DNA of 59,246 bases from NCBI RefSeq assembly GCF_001742425.1, contig NZ_MJEH01000016.1, positions 1-59,246 on the forward strand, written 5' to 3'. The stretch is from Bacillus solimangrovi (GTDB lineage: Bacteria > Bacillota > Bacilli > Bacillales > Bacillaceae_N). The notes beneath the pieces are model-generated. The model had not been told where the DNA came from. It searched no databases and worked only from the letters and a program-made list of their open reading frames with translations. Position numbers and translations under genes: made by a program. Positions 1-6,943 of this stretch are shown one piece after another. Position 1 is the stretch's first letter. The number at the start of each line of letters is the position of its first letter.

Positions 1-103
1 AAAATAAGTATACCTCTGTTTCCTTTTCTATTATAGAACGAAAAAAATAGTATAGAAGACTATCTACGATCGTATGCTTATGTAAGAGTGAGGTGCAGTT
101 AGT

Positions 104-247
104 ATGATCAAAGTATTATTGGTTGATGATGAAGAAGCGGGCTTGAATTTATTAAACATGTTACATTGGGTATATCAAGCTATTATAGAAGCATCAATGA
201 GTCATCAGCATAACATAATTGATGGTGTAGAATTGTTAAGTGAATAG
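104..247 (+). pseudogene. Remnant of a response regulator (receiver domain start)
   Basis: A 47-codon frame opens with ATG at 104 behind a GAGGTG ribosome binding site at 89-94. Its first residues, MIKVLLVDDEEAGLNLLNML, are the typical start of a CheY-like receiver domain, including the acidic DDE pocket. After residue 20 the sequence no longer resembles a receiver domain, and there is no phospho-acceptor Asp, no conserved Lys and no output domain. I read it as an internally deleted gene that may still be translated. A terminator hairpin follows 12 bases after the stop. The original output class cannot be told from what remains. Confidence 0.55.
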
Positions 248-259
248 TTGGAATCGTAT

Positions 260-292
260 AAAACCTCCCATGATTTTTTCATGGGAGGTTTT
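260..292. terminator. Bidirectional intrinsic terminator
   Basis: A 14-bp inverted repeat (AAAACCTCCCATGA and its complement) encloses a five-base T loop, with T-rich sequence on the right arm and A-rich sequence on the left. It ends the response-regulator remnant. Confidence 0.8.
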
Positions 293-415
293 AACTACTA
301 AAAATGAGCATGTTTGGAATCGAGTATCCAAAACCTCAGAAGACTATTCTTGTTTGGGATGAGTGAGCATGGTTTTCTAGATTTGAAATAGAAAAGTACT
401 AGCTCAGTATATGAA

Positions 416-430
416 TGATATTCGTTATCA
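416..430. promoter_or_regulatory. Possible Fur box
   Basis: TGATATTCGTTATCA matches the 7-1-7 Fur consensus of Bacillus (TGATAAT-N-ATTATCA) at 13 of 15 positions. It lies 53 bases upstream of the 27-codon frame at 484. Upstream at 383 is TTGAAA, a possible -35, but I see no convincing -10. This is a motif match only. Confidence 0.35.
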
Positions 431-483
431 ATAACTAGTTTGGCTCATGTGTTTTCAATTTTCTTGCTTTAAGGAATTAAAAT

Positions 484-567
484 ATGAAGATACATCAAAC
501 ATTAATAAGTTATATATTATTACAGCTAAAATCGTTTAATCTTTTTTGGGTAGTTTTTCATTTTTAG
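484..567 (+). CDS. Possible 27-residue small ORF downstream of the Fur-like box
   Basis: ATG at 484 follows AAGGA at 471-475 with eight bases between them. The 27 residues (MKIHQTLISYILLQ at the start) are hydrophobic and end in an aromatic-rich tail. The stop is seven bases before the 3' end of the convergent dehydrogenase gene. I do not recognise a family. It could be a short membrane peptide, a leader peptide or the start of a lost iron-regulated gene. Only the ribosome binding site and the Fur-like box support it. Confidence 0.25.
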   Translation: MKIHQTLISYILLQLKSFNLFWVVFHF

Positions 568-573
568 GTTGTA

Positions 574-1338
574 TCAGTTTTCCTTCATAACATTCTTTGC
601 AATTTTCATTGCTAATCTACGAGGAACGAATTTTGCCCCTAATACACCCATTTTGTTGACAAATCCTGTGATTGTGACTCCTTTACCACCAAATAAGGCA
701 TTGTAGCCTTGTGTTGCAACTGCTTCAGCTGTCATTGCCTGATCGAACATTTTTGCATTTGAACTATTTGCAACCGCACCAAAATTTGTGTTTGTAGGAC
801 CAGGGCAGAGTGTTGTGACAGTTATATTATGTTCTTTTACTTCTTCTGCAATAGCTTCTGAAAATGAAAGGACATATGCTTTTGTCGCAAAATAGACTGC
901 CATTGATGGTCCAGGTTGAAATGCTGCTGTACTAGCAACATTAAGAATTTTAGCTGAGTTGCTTTTTTTAAGTTGAGGTAGGAAATAGTGTGTTAGCTCA
1001 GTTAAAGCGGTAATATTTAAATTAATCATTTCTGTTTGTTGATGGATATCTAAGTCTTCGAAAGAACCGAGAAGTCCAAACCCTGCATTATTGATAAGAA
1101 TGTCGATTTGAATTTCTTCTCGTTGAATTGATTCAAATACTTCTTTAGCTGCGTTTGGTAAGCTAAGATCCTTCTTAATAATCGTTACTTTATTATTTGG
1201 TAGAGATTGTTTAATTTCTTCCATTTTTTTTTCGTTTCTTGCTACTAAAACGAGGTCGAATTCATCTTTTGCAAATAATTTTACGAATTCATATCCTAAT
1301 CCACTAGTAGCACCGGTGATTAAAGCTGTTCTTTTCAT
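574..1338 (-). CDS. Short-chain dehydrogenase/reductase (SDR), DltE-like
   Basis: This is a 254-residue classical SDR, a soluble NAD(P)-dependent oxidoreductase with a single Rossmann fold. The cofactor loop TGATSGLG is at residues 8-15 and NNAG at about 83-86. The catalytic residues are Ser136 and Y149-x3-K153 (sequence YFATK). The ARNEKK segment after the second strand suggests NADP(H) preference, which is inferred. The start ATG follows a good GGAGG site. It is a lone gene on the minus strand, so its context does not reveal the substrate. Members of this group are often called DltE-like or YqjQ-like, but I cannot assign a substrate. Confidence 0.85.
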   Translation of the reverse strand: MKRTALITGATSGLGYEFVKLFAKDEFDLVLVARNEKKMEEIKQSLPNNKVTIIKKDLSLPNAAKEVFESIQREEIQIDILINNAGFGLLGSFEDLDIHQQTEMINLNITALTELTHYFLPQLKKSNSAKILNVASTAAFQPGPSMAVYFATKAYVLSFSEAIAEEVKEHNITVTTLCPGPTNTNFGAVANSSNAKMFDQAMTAEAVATQGYNALFGGKGVTITGFVNKMGVLGAKFVPRRLAMKIAKNVMKEN

Positions 1339-1836
1339 TATCTAATCCTCCAGTACAGAATTAATGTTTAAATGATTAAACGTATAATAATGTATAAATG
1401 TAATAAATGTCAATTAAGTAGGTCAATTTTAAAAAGGTTGTATTCAGAGGAAATCGTTAAAAATAGAAAACATGTTAAGCTTAATGTATGTAAAATTATG
1501 TTATGGGTCTCATTTAAGCAATTTAAAGAGAGCAAGCGTAGTTAAGCCATATATGTTTAATTATCCATTAGCAGAGAGTGAAGGGATATTTCTACTGATT
1601 GGAGTTAAGCTTTTTTGAAGCCTTACCTCATTTAAAAAAAGAAATGCCCTCACATATAATTACGGTAGTGTGAGGGCATGTTTTATCACGTGTTAATTGC
1701 CGCTAAGACTTCCACTTCAAAACTTAAAAAAGTCGACAAAGTATAAGTGAAAGAGCAAACTTAAGTGATTACCTAATTGGTTCAACTAACCTTCAATATG
1801 GGATGAAGAAAACCTCTCACTAATTGAAGTTTCACG
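1339..1836. other. Intergenic region without a clear gene
   Basis: About 500 bases separate the dehydrogenase gene and the thioredoxin-like gene. I see only AT-rich sequence, a few frames of about 20 codons without ribosome binding sites, and the hairpin at 1644-1679. Upstream promoter sequence for the leftward dehydrogenase gene must lie in the first 100 bases. Confidence 0.5.
1644..1685. terminator. Intrinsic terminator for the thioredoxin-like gene
   Basis: An 11-bp perfect inverted repeat (ATGCCCTCACA and its complement) has an A run on the left (1634-1640), which reads as a U tract for minus-strand transcripts, and a shorter GTTTTA on the right. It most likely ends the leftward thioredoxin-like transcript. 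Confidence 0.7.
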
Positions 1837-2163
1837 TTATTTTGCGAAGTATGGTGAAAGGAATTCGGTTACTTCTTCAGGTGTTTTTGCATTTGCACTG
1901 TGCAGATGTGCAATCTTTTCGTTGTTTTTAAAAATTAATAAGCTAGGTATTCCCATCACACTATATTTCTCAGTTAAGTCCGGAAATTTATCTTTATCAA
2001 TCTCAAAAAATGGTACTTCGCTTAATTGTTCAAATACTTCATGAATAAACATATCTAATCTTTTACAGTCTGGGCACCAATCTGCAGTGAATTTCATTAC
2101 TATAGGTGTTTCACTAGCAATCATTTCGTTAAATTCGTCTACTGTTTTTATTAATTGAGTCAT
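1837..2163 (-). CDS. Thioredoxin-like protein (YtpP type)
   Basis: This is a 108-residue single-domain thioredoxin fold. The redox motif WCPDC places the cysteines at residues 30 and 33, and the cis-proline is in MGIPS at residue 72. There is no signal peptide, so it is cytoplasmic. CPDC instead of CGPC is typical of YtpP-like Bacillus proteins rather than of TrxA, and the partners of that group are not well defined. A strong AAGGAAGGTG site precedes the ATG. It is monocistronic, with a terminator about 150 bases downstream. Confidence 0.85.
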   Translation of the reverse strand: MTQLIKTVDEFNEMIASETPIVMKFTADWCPDCKRLDMFIHEVFEQLSEVPFFEIDKDKFPDLTEKYSVMGIPSLLIFKNNEKIAHLHSANAKTPEEVTEFLSPYFAK

Positions 2164-2345
2164 CTTTTGTCACCTTCCTTATCATGAGTATAATGTAGAT
2201 ATGATTATAAATACAGTATGATAGCTTACATTTTATATAAGTTTGAGCAATAATGTAATTATTAGAAATATTACAAGTGGAAAATGAAATTAAATGCCCT
2301 CTGATAGTCATTTCGGAGAAAATAATTGATTTGTAGGTGAATTAA

Positions 2346-3029
2346 GTGGCTGATAGAAAATTTGTAGCAATTTTTGATATAGATGGAACATTATTTCAAA
2401 CGAATAAAGTGTTAGAAGCAAGTTTAGAAAAAACGTTTGAGCTGTTGCGTAAAGAGGGAGAGTGGAATGAAGCAACACCACTGGAAATGTATAAGGAAAT
2501 TATGGGAGTTCCCCTTCCTGTTGTTTGGGAGACATTGTTAGCTGGAAAAGCACAGGCTATTCATAAAAAAGCTGATACACTATTTTTATCATTTATTATA
2601 GAAGAAATTAGAAGTGGAAATGGAGAATTGTATCCCGGTGCAGTTGAACTTCTTAAGTCATTGAAAGCAAAGAACATTCCTGTTTTTATAGCAAGTAATG
2701 GTTTAGAGGCATACTTAAAAGAAATTGTCGATTATTTTCAATTGGAGAAATATTTAAAGGATGTTTATAGTATTCAGCGGAGCATAACAAATTCTAAAGT
2801 AGATTTAGTTCAACTACTGCTAAAAGAATATGGGATAAAATCAGGTGTGGTAATAGGAGATAGAGCTTCTGATATTGAAGCAGCTACCAATAATGATTTA
2901 TTATCAATTGGTTGTACATTTGGTTTCGGTAATGAGACTGAATTAGAAGGGGCAAACTATCTTATTAATGAATTAAATGAAGTAAACGGTATTTTAGATG
3001 GCGTTATTCATAGATCATATGTCAAATGA
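2346..3029 (+). CDS. HAD-superfamily hydrolase (phosphoglycolate phosphatase-like)
   Basis: This is a 227-residue HAD phosphatase. Motif I is FDIDGT, with nucleophile Asp11 and acid/base Asp13. Motif II is the Ser in IASNG, motif III is the Lys near SKVDLV, and motif IV is GDRASD, whose acidic residues bind Mg2+. The helical insert after motif I marks a C1-cap enzyme of the Gph/PpaX/YjjG kind. The GTG start at 2346 is chosen because TAGGTGA lies just upstream and no ATG fits. The substrate is probably a small phosphomonoester but cannot be told from sequence. The next feature is the S-box leader of msrA. Confidence 0.8.
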   Translation: MADRKFVAIFDIDGTLFQTNKVLEASLEKTFELLRKEGEWNEATPLEMYKEIMGVPLPVVWETLLAGKAQAIHKKADTLFLSFIIEEIRSGNGELYPGAVELLKSLKAKNIPVFIASNGLEAYLKEIVDYFQLEKYLKDVYSIQRSITNSKVDLVQLLLKEYGIKSGVVIGDRASDIEAATNNDLLSIGCTFGFGNETELEGANYLINELNEVNGILDGVIHRSYVK

Positions 3030-3132
3030 TTATGTCTATAATTGATAATAGAGAAAGAATCGTTTTCTCTTGCATTACAAGTGAAAAGCATGTATAATTC
3101 GATTAATCATTTAAAAAATTAATAGCGATAAA

Positions 3133-3250
3133 CTTCTTATCCAGAGTGGCAGAGGGACTGGCCCTATGATGCCCGGCAACCATCAAACTAAGTTTGAACG
3201 GTGCTAATTCCTGCGAGGTGTTAAACCTTGATAGATGAGAGGACGTATGG
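3133..3250 (+). promoter_or_regulatory. SAM-I riboswitch (S-box)
   Basis: The stretch carries the S-box core: AGAGTGGCAGAGGGACTGGC, then GCCCGGCAACC, a P3 hairpin (CAAACT/AGTTTG), GGTGCTAATTCCTGC and GAGGTG, closing with GATAGATGAGAGGA. These are the kink-turn, pseudoknot and SAM-pocket parts of the SAM-I class. A U-tailed terminator hairpin follows at 3259, so it should work as an OFF switch by termination when SAM is high. The gene it controls is msrA, 80 bases downstream. Confidence 0.92.
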
Positions 3251-3258
3251 AAATACGA

Positions 3259-3290
3259 AACCTCTCTTGCTTAAAGAGAGGTTTTTTGTA
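3259..3290 (+). terminator. Expression-platform terminator of the S-box
   Basis: A 10-bp stem, AACCTCTCTT pairing with AAGAGAGGTT, is followed by a T run at 3282-3287. It sits right after the aptamer P1 strand, as in other S-box leaders. Confidence 0.85.
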
Positions 3291-3329
3291 TAAGAAGAAG
3301 TCTTATCGCTCTAAAAAGGAGCGAGATTA

Positions 3330-3803
3330 ATGGAAAAAGCAGTATTTGGTGCAGGATGTTTTTGGGGAGTAGAAGCATTTTTTGAAAAAGTTCGTGGTGT
3401 AGAAGCAACGAGAGTTGGATATTCAGGAGGAACACTTGCTAATCCAACTTATGAGCAAGTGAAAGCAGGAGATACGAGTCATGCTGAGGTTGTAGAGGTA
3501 TTATTTGACCCTTGGAAAGTTTCTTATGATGAATTGTTAGATGTTTTCTTTGATTGCCATGACCCGACAACAAAAAATAGACAGGGAATAGATATTGGCT
3601 CACAATATCGTTCAGTTATATTTTTTCAAAATGTAAAACAACTCGAAGCAGCAAAAGCAAAAAAAGAGAAACTAGATCAAAGTGGAAAATTAAAGAATTC
3701 AATTGTTACTGAAATAACCCCAGCTAAAGAGTTCTATGAAGCTGAAGAATATCATCAGAAATATTTCCAGAAAAATGGAACGCTTTCTTGTGGTATATCA
3801 TAA
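3330..3803 (+). CDS. msrA: Peptide methionine sulfoxide reductase MsrA
   Basis: This is a 157-residue cytoplasmic MsrA that reduces methionine-S-sulfoxide in proteins and free methionine. The catalytic motif GCFWG places the nucleophilic Cys at residue 10, followed by the conserved GYSGG. A Cys near the C-terminus (SCGIS) is a candidate resolving residue. It is slightly short at the C-terminus compared with many MsrA proteins. It stands alone, with no msrB next to it. An AAAGGAGCGA site precedes the ATG. The S-box leader implies derepression when SAM is low, which fits recovery of oxidised methionine. Control of msr genes in Bacillus subtilis is usually linked to Spx, so this arrangement differs. 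Confidence 0.93.
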   Translation: MEKAVFGAGCFWGVEAFFEKVRGVEATRVGYSGGTLANPTYEQVKAGDTSHAEVVEVLFDPWKVSYDELLDVFFDCHDPTTKNRQGIDIGSQYRSVIFFQNVKQLEAAKAKKEKLDQSGKLKNSIVTEITPAKEFYEAEEYHQKYFQKNGTLSCGIS

Positions 3804-3867
3804 ATTCAATCTATTATGAGTAGAAAGATTTACTATTAATAATCTATAAATTAATTATGTGAGTATG

Positions 3868-3906
3868 CTCAATCTTTTATTTTTTTAAAAAGATTGAGTT
3901 TTTTTA
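3868..3906 (+). terminator. Intrinsic terminator of msrA
   Basis: The stem CTCAATCTTTT pairs with AAAAGATTGAG and is followed by TTTTTTTATT. Confidence 0.85.
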
Positions 3907-4199
3907 TTAATAACACAAATAATTAGAATTTATTAGAGAATTATGTAAATTTATAGTGTAAGAATAGTATAATAAAAGAAGGACTATTGTCACGTGTAAA
4001 TGCATGTGTACTTTTCTAGTGACTTAAAAAACAACATGAGATCGAATAATTAACTAGTATGTATTAACTCGTGTAACATCATTTTCATCTATAAAAAAAT
4101 ACGATAAATGAAAGCGTAGTAAAAATGTAATAACCTCAGTCAACTATTGTAACTGGAAAAGTTATATAAATGAAATACTAATTGAAGGGAGGACGTTCT
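3907..4199. other. Upstream region of the histidine kinase
   Basis: This AT-rich region holds no plausible ORF. A TATAAT at 3968-3973 could be a -10, but the matching -35 is poor. I see no SigH-type promoter or Spo0A box that I would defend. Confidence 0.4.
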
Positions 4200-6374
4200 T
4201 TGGAAATAAACTCAAACGCCAAGTCCCTTGTTGATAAAAATATGAAAAGACTCCTTAATCTCTCGGATCACGCATTTTTTATTTTTGATTCACATTGCCA
4301 TATACAATTTGCTAACGAAGTAGCAGAAGATTTGTTTCGGTTTGTGAATGTAATCCCGCCTACCCAAGTAATAGATAATTTGTTTAATAGTAAATGGAGA
4401 GATGTACTTTATAAACAAGTCGAGACAGTCAAACACACGACAGATACTATTACTTTTGAAACGAATTTGTATGGGGTGAATGCAACTGAGAAAAGGGTTG
4501 TATGGACAATTGAGTACGATAATAAGGATAAGTTAATCTATGCAATTGTAAAAGAAGTTCCGTCGATATCAGATAAGTATGGAGAACTATTGATTCATAA
4601 TAAGGATGCAACTGAGATTTTGGGGATAGATGGTAAAGTTATTAAAGTGAATGAAGAGTTTGAAAAGGTATATGGATGGATGGCACAAGAAGTCGTTGGT
4701 AAGGAAATATCCCTTGAGTCTGAAGAGAAGGTAGGAGGCTTCAAAGGATTAATTAAAAATGTAATGCATGGTGATGAATTAATAAATTATTCAACTAGAA
4801 GAAAGAAAAGTAATGGTTCTGTTATTTTCATTAACCTAACTATATCCACTATTTGTGATAACTCAGGACAAGTAGAAGCATTTATTGTCACAACAAGAGA
4901 TATAACAGAACAAAAGGCAATTGAACAAAAATTAAATGAGCAATCAAAATTATTCAAGCAAACAGATTTTCGATTAGGAGAAATTGTTGAAAGTATCGTA
5001 GATGGTTTCTTTGCAGTAGATAAAAATTGGAATTTTATTTATGTGAATCACCGTTTAGAAGAAATTTGGGGAGTAGATAGAGAGGAATTGCTCGATAATA
5101 ATGTGTGGGAAGTATTTCCATCTGTATTAGGTACAGTATGTGAATCAGAGTATCGGAAATCAATGGAGGATGGAGAATCTGTACGCTTCCAAATTTTCTA
5201 TGACGTACTAGAGAAATATGTGGAAATTAGAACATTTCCTTTTACAGAAGGCATGGTTGTATATATTCGAAATATTGATGAGCAGTATAAAATGCTTGAA
5301 AAATTTAAAAAAAGCGAAGAATATATCAATCAAATTACCGAGAATACAAAAGAAGTTTTTGTTATTCATCGTTCTGATTATTCTAAAATTTTCTACTTAA
5401 GCGCAGCATTTGAGAAAGTTTGGGGAATTTCAAGAAAAGCTCTACTGGAATATCCAATGGAAAACTATATACAGGCAACTCATCCAGATGACCGAGCGCT
5501 TGTTATTAATTTTGGTAAAACAGATATTAAGACATACGCTGAGGTAGAACATCGGTTTTATCATAAGGATATGGGAATACGTTGGATTAGGTGGAGACGT
5601 TATCCTGCTTTCAAAGATGTAGATGGTATTGATCGAACAATTAGTATCTATGAAGATGTTACGGAAATAAAAGAGAAAGATTTGTTGTTAAGAAAATGGG
5701 ATAAACTAGGATTAGTAGGTGAGTTGTCAGCAAGTATTGCCCATGAAATCAGAAACCCTGTTACTGCTATTAAAGGATTTATTCAGCTTATGAAGGATAA
5801 CGATGGAGTAAGATATACAGAAGTCATTCTTTCTGAATTGCGTAATATAGAGAAGAGTATGAATGAACTTCTCGTTCTAGCAAAACCTCATCAAGAATTA
5901 AAATTCAATGAAGCAGACTTACATACGGTTATAGAAGAGGTTTTTACTTTAATGGTTCCAGTTGCTGCACACCACCACGTTCAGATAAAACAATCATTTG
6001 AAGCGAAACATTCATGTGTTACTTGTGAGGTCGTTCAATTAAAACAAGTATTCATAAATGTGATTAAAAACGCAATAGAAGCAATGTACGGTAGTGGGCA
6101 AGTGGTTATTCAAACCATTAATAAAGATGAAAAATTCATATCTGTTTTTGTCAAAGATGAAGGAATAGGAATTTCAAAAGAGCGTTTGCTTAAACTTGGT
6201 GAACCATACTTTTCAAATAAGGAGAAGGGAATAGGGCTTGGTCTTATGATAAGTTATAAGATTATTGAAAACCATCAAGGGGAAATCTTTATACGAAGTG
6301 AATTGGGAAAAGGAACAGAAGTTGAGATCAGGTTGCCAGTTCATGAAGTGATTTCTCTGCCATGTGAAAATTGA
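4200..6374 (+). CDS. Multi-PAS sensor histidine kinase, sporulation-kinase type
   Basis: TTG at 4200 is preferred because the AAGGGAGG site at 4185-4192 lies inside the longer frame from 4182. That gives 724 residues. There is no transmembrane segment, so the kinase is cytosolic. Four PAS-like units lie at about 15-120, 125-240, 260-365 and 375-490. The dimerisation domain has SIAHEIRNPVTAIKGFIQLM with the phospho-acceptor His near residue 515, followed by an ATPase domain with N box (NVIKNAIEAM), G1 (DEGIGIS) and G2 (GIGLGL). The H-box wording is that of the KinA/KinE sporulation kinases, which phosphorylate Spo0F. No response regulator lies next to it, which fits an orphan phosphorelay kinase. 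The ligand is unknown. Confidence 0.88.
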   Translation: MEINSNAKSLVDKNMKRLLNLSDHAFFIFDSHCHIQFANEVAEDLFRFVNVIPPTQVIDNLFNSKWRDVLYKQVETVKHTTDTITFETNLYGVNATEKRVVWTIEYDNKDKLIYAIVKEVPSISDKYGELLIHNKDATEILGIDGKVIKVNEEFEKVYGWMAQEVVGKEISLESEEKVGGFKGLIKNVMHGDELINYSTRRKKSNGSVIFINLTISTICDNSGQVEAFIVTTRDITEQKAIEQKLNEQSKLFKQTDFRLGEIVESIVDGFFAVDKNWNFIYVNHRLEEIWGVDREELLDNNVWEVFPSVLGTVCESEYRKSMEDGESVRFQIFYDVLEKYVEIRTFPFTEGMVVYIRNIDEQYKMLEKFKKSEEYINQITENTKEVFVIHRSDYSKIFYLSAAFEKVWGISRKALLEYPMENYIQATHPDDRALVINFGKTDIKTYAEVEHRFYHKDMGIRWIRWRRYPAFKDVDGIDRTISIYEDVTEIKEKDLLLRKWDKLGLVGELSASIAHEIRNPVTAIKGFIQLMKDNDGVRYTEVILSELRNIEKSMNELLVLAKPHQELKFNEADLHTVIEEVFTLMVPVAAHHHVQIKQSFEAKHSCVTCEVVQLKQVFINVIKNAIEAMYGSGQVVIQTINKDEKFISVFVKDEGIGISKERLLKLGEPYFSNKEKGIGLGLMISYKIIENHQGEIFIRSELGKGTEVEIRLPVHEVISLPCEN

Positions 6375-6519
6375 TAATTTTAGAGATAAAATAATAAAGG
6401 TAGTTCAAGAATTTCGAGGAAGTAGCTTTTAATTATTTGAATTTCCTTGTCAATTCGTTCTGATGTTAGGTAAATTTTGTCCTATTTTTTGGAACACGAA
6501 CTAATAAAAGAGAATAGAC

Positions 6520-6548
6520 TTGCTAAATATAGATGTGACCCGTATAAT
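6520..6548 (+). promoter_or_regulatory. SigA-type promoter for the nrdAB leader
   Basis: TTGCTA at 6520-6525 and TATAAT at 6543-6548 are spaced by 17 bases. The predicted start near 6555 lies about 60 bases before the cobalamin aptamer. Confidence 0.7.
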
Positions 6549-6614
6549 AAGTGGAGCACAATATTTAGTTGTTAATTTAAAATAATTATACTATATTTAG
6601 TGATAAACTGATAG

Positions 6615-6815
6615 ATTAGGTGTCTGATTGTAGACTTAATAGGGAATCTGGTGTAAATCCAGAGCTGTCCCCGCAACTGTAAATGCTGACGAAATAAGCA
6701 TTGTACCACTGTCTTATATAGACGGGAAGGGCTTAAAGTAGAGTGAAGCATAAGTCAGGAGACCTGCCTGTTCTATAACGTATTATCTTCTTCGGGAGCT
6801 GGGAAGATTTGACGA
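6615..6815 (+). promoter_or_regulatory. Cobalamin riboswitch upstream of nrdAB
   Basis: The leader holds the core elements of the B12 aptamer: AATAGGGAATCTGGTG, AATCCAGAGCTGTCCCCGCA, ACTGTAAATG, the GAAGGGC and AGTGAAG parts, and the B12 box AAGTCAGGAGACCTGC, followed by a kissing-loop arm with CTTCTTCGGG. A terminator follows at 6868. Adenosylcobalamin should therefore stop transcription into the class I ribonucleotide reductase genes. Confidence 0.93.
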
Positions 6816-6867
6816 TAGTAGCACGCATGTTAAGTCTTTAGCTTGCCAATCTACCATTGTTTCTTTC

Positions 6868-6897
6868 CCATCCTCATACAGAGTGATGGTTTTTTTA
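6868..6897 (+). terminator. Terminator of the nrdAB cobalamin riboswitch
   Basis: The stem CCATCCTC pairs with GAGTGATGG, with one bulged T. A five-base loop and a seven-T tract follow the pattern, 47 bases before the nrdA start. Confidence 0.7.
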
Positions 6898-6943
6898 TTA
6901 CCTAATCTTCCTCTGTAATATTTTAATCTAGGAGGATTTTTTT

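Noticed and set aside
3050-3070. AGAGAAA/TTTCTCT hairpin after the HAD gene as a terminator
   Set aside because: The stem is only seven A/T-rich pairs and no T tract follows.
4182-4199. TTG at 4182 as the histidine kinase start
   Set aside because: The AAGGGAGG ribosome binding site lies inside that extension, which places initiation at TTG 4200.
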